DNA of 64,000 bases from Streptomyces sp. SDr-06 (GTDB lineage Bacteria > Actinomycetota > Actinomycetes > Streptomycetales > Streptomycetaceae). Below are positions 53,996-62,514 of this stretch, piece by piece (the first letter of the stretch is position 1; each line of letters begins with the position of its first letter). The notes beneath the pieces are model-generated. The model saw nothing but the letters and a program-made list of their open reading frames with translations, did not search any database and was not told the DNA's origin. The stretch covers positions 496,001 through 560,000 of the forward strand of contig NZ_QOLA01000003.1 of the NCBI RefSeq assembly GCF_003324565.1, written 5' to 3'. Position numbers and translations under genes: made by a program.

Positions 53996-54734
53996 GCGGC
54001 CAGGTGAAGCGCGGGGCGCGGCGCTCCAGGAAGGCGGCGATGCCCTCCGCGGTGTCACCGCTCGCGCGTTCCTGGCCCGCCCAGTGCGCGTCCCGGTCGG
54101 TCCTGCCGTCCGCGAACTCCTTGGCGGCGGCCTGGGTGAGCCGGGAGCGCGAGAGAAGGACCCGGGTGAACTCGGCCACGCGCCGCTCCAGTTCACCCTC
54201 CGCCAGCACCTCGTCCACCAGACCGGTGCGCAGCGCCCGGCCGCTGTCGATCAACTCCCCCGAGAACAACAGGTACTTGGCGGTCGCGGGCCCCACCAGG
54301 GTGGCCAGCCGCCGGGTGGAGGACGCCGGGTAGACGATGCCGAGCTTCGAGGGCGTGATGCCGAACAGGGCGTCCTCGCGCGCGAACCGCAGGTCGCAGG
54401 CGGCCGCGAGCTGACTGCCGCCGCCCACGCAGTGGCCGCGCACGACGGCCAGCGTCGGCAGGGGAAAGGCCGCCAGCGCCTCCTCGGCCCGTACCGCGAG
54501 CGCCCGCGGGTCCTCGCCCGGCTCCCGCAGCGTCGAGATGTCGGCGCCCGCGCAGAACGTGTCGCCCGCCCCGGTCAGCACCAGCGCCCCTACGCCCGGA
54601 TCGGCGGCCAGGGTGTCGAGCAGCGGCGGCAGCGCGCGCCACATCGCGGAGGTCATCGCGTTGCGCTTGGCGGGGTTGCTGATGACGACGGTGGCGACGC
54701 CCTCGACGAGGCTCTGCTCCAGCTGCGGCTGCAT
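53967..54734 (-). CDS. Enoyl-CoA hydratase/isomerase family protein
   Basis: 255 residues, starting at the ATG giving MQPQLEQSLVEG. Crotonase oxyanion loops are seen at GAGDTFCAGADISTL and GHCVGGGSQLAAACDLR; the Glu positions are not fully conserved (GITPSKLGIVYPAS), so it may not be a simple hydratase. A single gene on the - strand. Confidence 0.85.
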   Translation of the reverse strand: MQPQLEQSLVEGVATVVISNPAKRNAMTSAMWRALPPLLDTLAADPGVGALVLTGAGDTFCAGADISTLREPGEDPRALAVRAEEALAAFPLPTLAVVRGHCVGGGSQLAAACDLRFAREDALFGITPSKLGIVYPASSTRRLATLVGPATAKYLLFSGELIDSGRALRTGLVDEVLAEGELERRVAEFTRVLLSRSRLTQAAAKEFADGRTDRDAHWAGQERASGDTAEGIAAFLERRAPRFTWPLSPEGSPSS

Positions 54735-54808
54735 GCGCGGGATGCTATCCGGGCACCCGAAACCTATGATCACAAGGGGGCCGCTCGCGGATCACCGAGG
54801 AGACGCCG

Positions 54809-55486
54809 ATGGCCGGAACGAAGCAGAACGTCGGGCGTGAGGGCAGGAAGCTGAGCCGCGGCTTCGGCGTCCTCGCCGTGCTCGGGGCGATCCTGGTCCT
54901 GGCCGGTCTTGTGGGTCTCGGCTACACCGAATTCGCCACCCTGACCACCATGCTGCTGTTCGGCTGGCTGCTGCTCGTCGGCGGCGTCGTGGGCCTGGCC
55001 CACGCGATCCAGTCGCGCGGCTCCAGCTTCTTCTGGCTCGGTGTCGTGGTCGCGGCGCTGAACCTCGCCGCGGGGGTGGTGATCATCCGCCGTCCCGAGG
55101 GCAGCGCCGAGGCGCTCACGATGTTCGCCGCCCTGCTGTTCCTGACCGGCGGCGTCTTCCGCCTCGCGGGCAGCGTGGTGGTACGCGGGCCGCAGTTCGG
55201 CTGGACGCTGGTGCAGGGCGCGTTCGGGGTGCTCCTGGGGATTCTGGTGCTCGCGAACTGGCCGAGCAACAGCCGGTACGTCATCGGCTGTTTCTTCTCG
55301 CTCGCCCTTCTGTTCGACGGGCTCGGGCTGATCGCCATCGGACTGGGCGGACGCAGAATCGTCACTCTTGTGAGTGACGCGGTGACCCCGCCGGAGGCCG
55401 GGAACGGCACACATCCGATGTCTCCGACACCCCCGCAAGCCATGGCAAAGCCCTCAGAGGGGGATCAGAACCCGCCGGAGAGATGA
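54809..55486 (+). CDS. HdeD/DUF308-family membrane protein
   Basis: 225 residues with six hydrophobic helices in three pairs (about residues 20-175), a basic start and a polar tail of about 45 residues. The FGWLLLVGGVVGLAHAI segment is typical of the HdeD family. The function is unknown; E. coli HdeD is linked to acid tolerance. It appears to be a single gene. Confidence 0.8.
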   Translation: MAGTKQNVGREGRKLSRGFGVLAVLGAILVLAGLVGLGYTEFATLTTMLLFGWLLLVGGVVGLAHAIQSRGSSFFWLGVVVAALNLAAGVVIIRRPEGSAEALTMFAALLFLTGGVFRLAGSVVVRGPQFGWTLVQGAFGVLLGILVLANWPSNSRYVIGCFFSLALLFDGLGLIAIGLGGRRIVTLVSDAVTPPEAGNGTHPMSPTPPQAMAKPSEGDQNPPER

Positions 55487-55621
55487 CGTTCTCAGGCGTT
55501 GGGGGTCAAAAGGCGGCGATAGACGCTGACTTCTGGTCAGTCGGTCGGGTCGGACGCAGGCATTCCCGACACTTTTCAGCAGACGGGTGTGCTGTCGAGC
55601 CGCGAGGGTGGGTGCCGGAAC

Positions 55622-56122
55622 ATGGAGATCCGCGGGAGCCTGCCGCCCGAACCCGCCGCTCCGGCCAGACAGCAGTCGTACGAGGGCGTGTGGCGCTTCA
55701 CCGCTCCCGCCGTCGACGTCTCCGTCCCCCAGGCCCGGCACGCCGTGCGCGACCTGCTGCGCCGACAGGGCGTACCGGCCCACGACGACCTCGTCCAGGG
55801 GCTGCTGCTCATCGTCTCGGAGCTGGTCACCAACGCGGTCAGGCACGCGGCCCTGCTCTCCCCGCAGGTGGCCGTCGAGGTGGCCATCGGCGCCGAGTGG
55901 ATCCGGGTGTCCGTCGAGGACAACCACCCCTACCGCCCCAAGGCCCTGGAGACCGACTACGGCCAGACCGGCGGCAGGGGGCTGCTCCTCGTGCGGGAGA
56001 TCACCGAGGAGGCCGGCGGGGTGTGCGACGTCGAGCAGACCGCCAACGGCGGAAAGATCGTCTGGGCCGCACTCCCGCTGGCCCCCCTGCCCGGGATCAC
56101 CAGCCCGCGTCGGGCCCCGTGA
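55622..56122 (+). CDS. RsbW-like HATPase (anti-sigma type) protein
   Basis: 166 residues from an ATG (an in-frame start 11 codons earlier is less likely). The ATPase N-box is LLIVSELVTNAVRHAA, the G1 box VSVEDNHPYRP and the G2 box GQTGGRGLLLVREI. Streptomyces have many such kinases that regulate sigma factors with anti-anti-sigma partners; none is adjacent. It overlaps idi by 26 bp, tail to tail. Confidence 0.85.
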   Translation: MEIRGSLPPEPAAPARQQSYEGVWRFTAPAVDVSVPQARHAVRDLLRRQGVPAHDDLVQGLLLIVSELVTNAVRHAALLSPQVAVEVAIGAEWIRVSVEDNHPYRPKALETDYGQTGGRGLLLVREITEEAGGVCDVEQTANGGKIVWAALPLAPLPGITSPRRAP

Positions 56123-56699
56123 GCTCCTTGACCGCGGGCCGCGCCGCGTCGAGCACCGTCATGAACCACGCCGAGAACGGGGCGCGGGCGTGCCGCTCGG
56201 CGAGCTCCTTCGGCGTCACGAACGCCGTCTCGCCGACCTCCTCCGCGTCCGGCCGCAGCGGGGACTGCACCAGGCCCACGAAGAGGTGGTTGTACTCCTG
56301 CTCCACCAGGCCCGAGTCCGGATCCGGGTGGTTGTAGCGCACCGTGCCCGCCTCCGCGAGCAGCGTCGGGGAGATGCCGAGCTCCTCGTAGGTGCGCCGG
56401 GCGGCCGCCGCGAACGGGGACTCGCCGGGGTAGGGGTGGCCGCAGCAGGTGTTGGACCAGACGCCGGGGGAGTGGTACTTGCCGAGCGCCCTGCGCTGGA
56501 GGAGCAGCCGGCCGGCCGGGTCGAAGAGGAAGACGGAGAACGCCCGGTGCAGCTGACCGGGCGCCTGGTGGGCGGAGAGCTTCTCCGCGGTTCCGATGGT
56601 GTTGCCGCTCTCGTCGACGAGTTCGAGCAAGATCTCTGGTGCGGCGCCCGCGGTCCCGTTCGACGAGTTGTTCGCCGTGGTGGCTGGTGTGCTCGGCAT
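56097..56699 (-). CDS. idi: Isopentenyl-diphosphate delta-isomerase, type I
   Basis: 200 residues with AAGGA upstream of the ATG. The Nudix fold carries the catalytic Cys in WSNTCCGHPYPGE, the metal Glu residues in AARRTYEELGI and EQEYNHLFVG. It interconverts IPP and DMAPP for isoprenoid synthesis. The N-terminus has about 25 low-complexity residues. It matches remembered SCO6750 (idi) by position. Confidence 0.93.
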   Translation of the reverse strand: MPSTPATTANNSSNGTAGAAPEILLELVDESGNTIGTAEKLSAHQAPGQLHRAFSVFLFDPAGRLLLQRRALGKYHSPGVWSNTCCGHPYPGESPFAAAARRTYEELGISPTLLAEAGTVRYNHPDPDSGLVEQEYNHLFVGLVQSPLRPDAEEVGETAFVTPKELAERHARAPFSAWFMTVLDAARPAVKELTGPDAGW

Positions 56700-56815
56700 A
56701 ACCATCCTTCGCTTCGGTCCTCGGCTGCCCAGTCTGCCGTACAAAAGCGGCGTGTCCGCCATTGACCGGCATCCGCATGTCCTGCCCCACGCGGGGCCCG
56801 GGGAACCGTGCGCCG

Positions 56816-57757
56816 TCAGTGGCAGAGCCTCGCCTCGTGCTCGGCGTGGCCGCCCGGCTCCAGCTGGAAGGTGCAGTGCTCGACGTCGAAGTGGTCGCCC
56901 AGGCAGCCCTGCAGTTCGTGCAGCAGCTTCTCGTGGCCCACCGAGTCGAGCACCTCCTGGCTCACCACCACGTGCGCCGAGAGCACCGGCATCCCGGACG
57001 TGATCGTCCACGCGTGCAGATCGTGCACGTCCTCCACGCCGGGCAGCTCCACGATGTGCGCCCGCACCTCCGCCATGTCCACCCCCTTGGGCGCCGACTC
57101 CAGGAGCACGTTGAGGGTCTCGCGCAGCAGCTTGACGGTCCTGGGCACGATCATCAGGCCGATCACCAGGGAGGCGATCGGGTCGGCCGCCTGCCAGCCG
57201 GTGGTCATGATGACCAGGCCCGCCGCCACCACGGCCGCCGAGCCGAGCGCGTCCGAGAGCACCTCGAGGAAGGCGCCGCGCACGTTGAGACTGTCCTGCT
57301 GCCCCTTCATGAGGAGCGAGAGCGACACCGAGTTCGCCACCAGGCCGATCAGGCCGAAGACGACGGCCGTGCCGCCCGCGGTGTCGGCGGGCTCGACGAA
57401 GCGGCTGACCGCCTCGAACAGGACGTATCCGCCCACCCCGAGCAGCAGCAGGCAGTTGGCGAGCGCGGCGAGGATCTCGGCGCGGGCGTACCCATAGGTG
57501 CGGTTGCCCTCGGCCGGGCGGTTGGCGAAGTGGATGGCGAGGAGCGCCATCGCGAGCCCGAGGCCGTCCGTCGCCATGTGGGCCGCGTCCGCGACGAGCG
57601 CCAGGGAGTCCGCGAGCAGACCGCCGACGATCTCCACGACCATCACGGTCAGTGTGATGCCGAGTGCGATGCGCAGCCGCCCCCGGTAGGCGAGCGCCGC
57701 CGTGCCGGTCGGCGGCGGGCTGCCGTGCGTGTGTCCGTGGTCGTGCCCAGCCCCCAT
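56816..57757 (-). CDS. Cation-diffusion-facilitator (CDF) metal efflux protein
   Basis: 313 residues from an ATG with GGGAGG upstream. A His-rich start (GHDHGHTHG) is followed by six helices with the metal-site motifs ALVADAAHMATDGLGL (HxxxD) and LEVLSDALGSAAVV (DxxxD) and a cytoplasmic ferredoxin-like domain (DLHAWTITSGMPVLSAHVVV). Most likely exports zinc or a similar divalent metal. Confidence 0.92.
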   Translation of the reverse strand: MGAGHDHGHTHGSPPPTGTAALAYRGRLRIALGITLTVMVVEIVGGLLADSLALVADAAHMATDGLGLAMALLAIHFANRPAEGNRTYGYARAEILAALANCLLLLGVGGYVLFEAVSRFVEPADTAGGTAVVFGLIGLVANSVSLSLLMKGQQDSLNVRGAFLEVLSDALGSAAVVAAGLVIMTTGWQAADPIASLVIGLMIVPRTVKLLRETLNVLLESAPKGVDMAEVRAHIVELPGVEDVHDLHAWTITSGMPVLSAHVVVSQEVLDSVGHEKLLHELQGCLGDHFDVEHCTFQLEPGGHAEHEARLCH

Positions 57758-58168
57758 GAAGGCCCTCCCGGATCCGTGGGTGATCAGTGGTGACGTCGGT
57801 GTACGAGGGGCCAGTGAACTACGGGTAGGGGGTATGTGCAACACGGGACTGAACACCGTTGTCATGTGCTCTGACCTGCGGAAATGCTCGCAGGTCAGAG
57901 CGCCGGGGAGATCGCCGCGTCCTCCTGGAGGGTCGCCCGGAGCGGCGGGCGGGGCGGCGGTGTTCGAACGCGGTTTGTGGGCTGCGCCCTTGATCGACGA
58001 TGATGATCGCGGCGCCCGCGCACTGGGCGCTCCCCGGCCGCGGTGGGCGCGAACGGCCAGTGAATTCCCGCTTCCGTGCATCCGATAGCCTCTGCCGACG
58101 TGCCGCCCGCCCCGTGCCGGGCCGGGCCGTTGGACGCCAGCCATGTCAGTCGCAAGGAGTGAGTTCGT
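57758..58168. other. 411-bp divergent intergenic region with a 12-bp inverted repeat
   Basis: No gene is evident. CTCTGACCTGCG (57869-57880) and CGCAGGTCAGAG (57889-57900) are perfect arms around GAAATGCT. The stretch 57775-57880 is more AT-rich and probably holds the CDF promoter; the promoter of the + strand cluster should lie nearer 58100. Confidence 0.5.
57869..57900. promoter_or_regulatory. 12-bp arm inverted repeat (hairpin or operator)
   Basis: Perfect arms with an eight-base loop, 112 bp from the CDF start and 269 bp from the next gene. It may be an operator for metal-responsive control, or an RNA hairpin in the CDF leader. Confidence 0.5.
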
Positions 58169-59974
58169 CTGTCGACCGCCATCCTTACCGGTCCGCCGGT
58201 GCCCGGATCGCAGCTCGGACCCGATCTGCGCGCGCTGGGATTCGACGTGCAGAACGCCTTCCTCCCCGACGACCTGCCCCGCCTGCTCGCCGAGGTGCCG
58301 GCCGGTGAACGTGTCGCCCTGGTCGACCCGCGTTTCCTCGGCCACGTCCACGCGCTGCGTCTCGCCCTGACCGACCCCCGCTTCCCGGCGGCCGCCGTGA
58401 CCGGGGCCCTCACCGTCCAGGCCGAGGCCCGCGCGGCGCTCGCCCGCACCCTGGCCAGCGGCCCCGCGGCGCCCGCGGCCCGCACCCGTACGACCTCGGT
58501 GCTCACCGACGACATCGCCGCGGCCCTCGAAGCCGACGGCGTCGCGGTGCACCGCCCCGAGCTGGGCTCGCTGGTCGCGACCGTCCCCGCGGACGAGGCC
58601 GCCGCCGTCGCCGCGAGCCAGGCCGTCGCCGCCGTCGACGACGAGGCCGTCCGGCTGCGCAACGCCGTGAAGTCCCGCGACGGCTTCTTCACCACGCACT
58701 TCATCAGCCCCTACTCCCGCTACATCGCCCGCTGGTGCGCCCGCCGGGGGCTGACCCCCAACCAGGTCACCACCGCCTCGCTGATCACCGCGCTGATCGC
58801 GGCCGGCTGCGCGGCGACCGGGACGCGCGGCGGCTTCGTCGCGGCCGGACTGCTGCTGATCCTCTCCTTCGTCCTGGACTGCACCGACGGGCAGCTCGCC
58901 CGCTACTCGCTCCAGTACTCGACGATGGGCGCCTGGCTCGACGCCACCTTCGACCGCGCCAAGGAGTACGCCTACTACGCGGGCCTCGCCCTCGGCGCGG
59001 CCCGGGGCGGCGACGACGTATGGGCGCTGGCGCTCGGCGCGATGGTCCTCCAGACCTGCCGCCACGTCGTGGACTTCTCCTTCAACGAGGCGCACGTCGT
59101 GGGCACCGACGCGTCCGCCAACACCAGCCCCACCGCAGCCCTCTCCACCAAGCTCGACTCGGTCGGCTGGACGGTCTGGGTGCGGCGCATGATCGTGCTG
59201 CCGATCGGCGAGCGCTGGGCGATGATCGCCGTACTGACCGCTCTCGCCACGCCCCGCATCGTCTTCTACGCGCTGCTCATCGGCTGCGCCTTCGCCGCCT
59301 GCTACACCACCGCGGGCCGGGTGCTGCGCTCGCTCACCCGCCGCGCCACCCGCACCGACCGCGCGGCCCGGGCGCTCGCCGAGCTCGCGGACAGCGGGCC
59401 GCTCGCGCAGCTGGTCGCGGCGAAGGCGCCCCGGATCCCGGGCGCCCCCGTGGTCGCGGCCGTCGGCGCGGCGGCCCTCGTCGCCACGGCCCTCACCCAG
59501 CCCGTCGGCAGCCGCCGGATGATCGTCGCCGCCGTCCTCTACGCGATCCTGTCCGGCCTCGCCGTCGCCCGCCCCCTCAAGGGCGCCCTCGACTGGCTCG
59601 TGCCGCCACTCTTCCGGGTGGCCGAATACTGCACGGTCCTGGTCCTGGCGGCCCGGTCGGAGGTGGACGGGGCGCTTCCCGCGGCCTTCGGGCTCGTCGC
59701 GGCCGTCGCCTACCATCACTACGACACGGTCTACCGCATCAAGGGCGGCTCCGGCGCGCCGCCGCAGTGGCTGGTGCGGCTGATCGGCGGCCACGAGGGC
59801 CGCACGCTCGTGGTGACGGTGCTCGCCGCCGTCCTCGCCACGCGAGACACAGACTTCACCCTGGCGCTCACCGCCCTCGCGGCGGCCATCGCGCTCGTGG
59901 TGCTTGTGGAGTCCATCCGCTTCTGGGTGTCCTCCGGAGCACCTGCCGTACATGACGAAGGAGAAACAGCATGA
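58169..59974 (+). CDS. DUF5941-type protein with CDP-alcohol phosphatidyltransferase domain
   Basis: 601 residues if started at CTG 58169, nine bases after AAGGAG; this gives STAILTGPPVPG, which I recall from homologues. The only ordinary start is GTG at 58199, which has no ribosome site. An N-terminal globular part (about 165 residues) is followed by the membrane CDP-OH phosphotransferase with DCTDGQLAR ... GAWLDATFD (complete D-x2-DG-x2-AR ... G-x3-D-x3-D, near 237-258), then several helices. It should transfer a phospho-alcohol from a CDP donor. Its TGA overlaps the next ATG. Confidence 0.82.
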   Translation: MSTAILTGPPVPGSQLGPDLRALGFDVQNAFLPDDLPRLLAEVPAGERVALVDPRFLGHVHALRLALTDPRFPAAAVTGALTVQAEARAALARTLASGPAAPAARTRTTSVLTDDIAAALEADGVAVHRPELGSLVATVPADEAAAVAASQAVAAVDDEAVRLRNAVKSRDGFFTTHFISPYSRYIARWCARRGLTPNQVTTASLITALIAAGCAATGTRGGFVAAGLLLILSFVLDCTDGQLARYSLQYSTMGAWLDATFDRAKEYAYYAGLALGAARGGDDVWALALGAMVLQTCRHVVDFSFNEAHVVGTDASANTSPTAALSTKLDSVGWTVWVRRMIVLPIGERWAMIAVLTALATPRIVFYALLIGCAFAACYTTAGRVLRSLTRRATRTDRAARALAELADSGPLAQLVAAKAPRIPGAPVVAAVGAAALVATALTQPVGSRRMIVAAVLYAILSGLAVARPLKGALDWLVPPLFRVAEYCTVLVLAARSEVDGALPAAFGLVAAVAYHHYDTVYRIKGGSGAPPQWLVRLIGGHEGRTLVVTVLAAVLATRDTDFTLALTALAAAIALVVLVESIRFWVSSGAPAVHDEGETA

Positions 59975-60708
59975 TTGGCCTCGTACTGGCAGCCGGTGCC
60001 GGACGGCGTCTGCGCCCCTACACCGACACGCTCCCGAAGGCCCTCGTGCCTGTCGACGGTGACACCACCGTCCTGGACATCGCGCTGAAGAACTTCGCCG
60101 AGGTCGGCCTCACCGAGGTCGCCATCGTGGTCGGCTACCGCAAGGAAGCCGTCTACGCGCGCAAGGAGGCCCTGGAGGCCAAGTACGGCGTCGCGATCAC
60201 GCTCATCGACAACGACAAGGCCGAGGAGTGGAACAACGCCTACTCCCTGTGGTGCGCGCGCGAGGTCCTCAAGCGCGGTGTGATCCTCGCCAACGGCGAC
60301 ACGGTCCACCCCGTCTCCGTCGAGAAGACCCTGCTCGCCGCGCGCGGCAACGGCCAGAAGATCATCCTCGCCCTCGACACGGTGAAGAACCTCGCCGACG
60401 AGGAGATGAAGGTCATCACCGCCGAGGGCAAGGGCGTCCAGCACATCACCAAGCTGATGGACCCGGCGACCGCCACCGGTGAGTACATCGGCGTCACGCT
60501 GATCGAGGCCGAGGCCGCCGAGGAGCTCGCCGACGCCCTGAAGACCACCTTCGAGCGCGACCCCGACCTCTACTACGAGGACGGCTACCAGGAGCTCGTC
60601 AACCGCGGCTTCACCGTCGACGTGGCCCCCATCGGCGAGGTGTCGTGGGTCGAGATCGACAACCACGACGACCTCGCGAAGGGCCGTGAGATCGCGTGCC
60701 AGTACTGA
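59971..60708 (+). CDS. Sugar- or alcohol-phosphate nucleotidyltransferase
   Basis: 245 residues. The NTP-binding start MIGLVLAAGAGRRLRPYT and LPKALVPVDG are clear; EWNNAYSLWCAREVL recalls phosphocholine cytidylyltransferase LicC. It may make a CDP- or NDP-activated alcohol or sugar for the two phosphotransferases of this cluster. Coupled to both neighbours (ATGA before, 13-bp overlap after). Confidence 0.85.
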   Translation: MIGLVLAAGAGRRLRPYTDTLPKALVPVDGDTTVLDIALKNFAEVGLTEVAIVVGYRKEAVYARKEALEAKYGVAITLIDNDKAEEWNNAYSLWCAREVLKRGVILANGDTVHPVSVEKTLLAARGNGQKIILALDTVKNLADEEMKVITAEGKGVQHITKLMDPATATGEYIGVTLIEAEAAEELADALKTTFERDPDLYYEDGYQELVNRGFTVDVAPIGEVSWVEIDNHDDLAKGREIACQY

Positions 60709-61757
60709 CGCGCCTCATCCCCTCGCCGGTTGTCGTCGACATCCGGCGGGGGGCGCTGGACGACCTCGCGGTCGTCCTGGCCGACCAGCGCATCTCCGCC
60801 AACGGCAACCTGGCCATCGCGGTCAGCGGCGGCTCGGGGCAGAAGCTGCGCGAGCGGTTCGCCCCGCTGCTGCCGGGCGCCGAGTGGTACGCGGTCGACG
60901 GCGGCACCATCGACGCGGCGGTCAAGCTCGCCGACCAGATCCGCGGCAAGCGGTACGACGCGGTCGTGGCGCTGGGCGGCGGGAAGATCATCGACGTCAC
61001 GAAGTACGCGGCGGCCCGCGTCGGGCTCCCGATGGTCGCGGTCGCCACGAACCTCTCGCACGACGGCATCTGCTCGCCGATCTCGACCCTGGACAACGAC
61101 AACGGGCGCGGCTCCTACGGCGTGCCCACCCCGCTGGCCATCCTGATCGACCTGGACGTGATCCGGGACGCGCCCGCGCGCTTCGTGCGCTCGGGCATCG
61201 GCGACGCGATCTCCAACCTGTCGGCGATCGCGGACTGGGAGCTCTCGCACCGCGAGACCGGGGAGCCCGTCGACGGCCTGGCCGCCGCCATGGCGCGCAG
61301 CGCCGGCGAGGCGGTCCTGCGCCACCCGGGCACCGTCGGCGACGACGACTTCCTGGTCACCCTCTCCGAGGGCCTGGTCATGTCCGGCATCGCCATGTCG
61401 ATCAGCGGTGACAGCCGGCCCTCGTCCGGCGCCTGCCACGAGATCAGCCACGCGTTCGACCTGATGTTCCCGCGGCGCGCCGGCAGCCACGGCGAGCAGT
61501 GCGGCCTGGGCGCGGCGTTCGCGATGCACCTGCGCGGCGCGAAGGACCAGTCCGCTCTCATGGCCGAGGTGCTGCGCCGCCACGCGCTGCCGGTGACCGC
61601 GGAGGAAATCGGCTTCACCGCCGAGGAGTTCGTCCAGGCCGTCGAGTTCGCGCCGCAGACCCGCCCCGGCCGCTACACCATCCTCGAGCACCTCGACCTG
61701 TCCACCGACCAGATCAGGGACGCGTACGCCGACTATGCCAAGACCATCCGTAGCTGA
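60696..61757 (+). CDS. Glycerol-1-phosphate dehydrogenase-like enzyme (iron-containing ADH fold)
   Basis: 353 residues from a GTG inside the previous gene. NAD site ALGGGKIIDVTKYAA; metal-site His in GACHEISHAFDLMF and GSHGEQCG; NLSHDGICSPIS is typical of the EgsA/AraM group, which reduces DHAP to sn-glycerol-1-phosphate. In bacteria that product is unusual. It sits between the nucleotidyltransferase and a phosphotransferase, so a G1P-derived head group or polymer unit is plausible. Confidence 0.85.
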   Translation: MPVLTRLIPSPVVVDIRRGALDDLAVVLADQRISANGNLAIAVSGGSGQKLRERFAPLLPGAEWYAVDGGTIDAAVKLADQIRGKRYDAVVALGGGKIIDVTKYAAARVGLPMVAVATNLSHDGICSPISTLDNDNGRGSYGVPTPLAILIDLDVIRDAPARFVRSGIGDAISNLSAIADWELSHRETGEPVDGLAAAMARSAGEAVLRHPGTVGDDDFLVTLSEGLVMSGIAMSISGDSRPSSGACHEISHAFDLMFPRRAGSHGEQCGLGAAFAMHLRGAKDQSALMAEVLRRHALPVTAEEIGFTAEEFVQAVEFAPQTRPGRYTILEHLDLSTDQIRDAYADYAKTIRS

Positions 61758-62514
61758 GCTCCGCCCGGTCGTGCACCCGGCGGGTGTGAAGGACCGGGTC
61801 AGCGGAGAACACTGGGGCGGCCGCCTGTACATGCGCGAGATCTCGCTGCGCATCACCCGCCTCCTGGTCACCACCAAGGTCACCCCGAACCAGCTGACCT
61901 ATCTGATGACCCTCAGCGGTGTCCTCGCCGCCCCGGCGCTGCTCGTGCCGGGCGTGTGGGGTGCTGTTCTCGGCGTCGTGGCCGTCCAGGGCTATCTGCT
62001 GCTCGACTGCGTCGACGGCGAAGTCGCCCGCTGGAAGCGGCAGTTCTCGCTCTCCGGGGTCTACCTGGACCGGGTCGGGGCCTATCTGTGCGACGCGGCG
62101 GTCCTGGTCGGCTTCGGCCTGCGCGCCGCCGATCTCTGGGGCGGCGGCCGGATCGACTGGCTGTGGGCCTTCCTCGGTACGCTCGCGGCGCTCGGCGCGA
62201 TCCTGATCAAGGCCGAGACCGACCTCGTCGGCGTCGCCCGGCACCAGGGCGGGCTGCCCGTGGTCAAGGACGCGGCGGCGACTCCGCGCTCCTCCGGCGT
62301 CGCGCTCGCCCGCAGGGCCGCCGCCGCGCTGAAGTTCCACCGGCTGGTCCTCGGCATCGAGGCGTCGCTGCTCATCCTGGTCCTCGCGATCGTGGACCAG
62401 ATCCGGGGCGACCTGTACTTCTCGCGCCTGGGCGTGGCGGTGCTGGCCGGCATCGCGCTCCTGCAGACGCTGCTGCACCTCGTGTCCATCCTCGCCTCCA
62501 GCAGGCTGAAGTGA
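61735..62514 (+). CDS. CDP-alcohol phosphatidyltransferase with altered active-site motif
   Basis: 259 residues; its ATG is 23 bp inside the previous gene. The signature reads LLDCVDGEVARW followed by GVYLDRVGAYLCD: the first three Asp are present, but the fourth (D-x3-D), the proposed catalytic base, is Ala. Several helices surround it. Either an unusual mechanism or a different base is used. A GTGA overlap links it to the next gene. Confidence 0.85.
   Translation: MPRPSVAELRPVVHPAGVKDRVSGEHWGGRLYMREISLRITRLLVTTKVTPNQLTYLMTLSGVLAAPALLVPGVWGAVLGVVAVQGYLLLDCVDGEVARWKRQFSLSGVYLDRVGAYLCDAAVLVGFGLRAADLWGGGRIDWLWAFLGTLAALGAILIKAETDLVGVARHQGGLPVVKDAAATPRSSGVALARRAAAALKFHRLVLGIEASLLILVLAIVDQIRGDLYFSRLGVAVLAGIALLQTLLHLVSILASSRLK

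Noticed and set aside
56816..59953. A 1045-codon - strand open frame through the CDF gene and beyond
   Set aside because: Only the last 313 codons form the CDF protein; the rest is antisense to the CDP-alcohol transferase gene and low-complexity.
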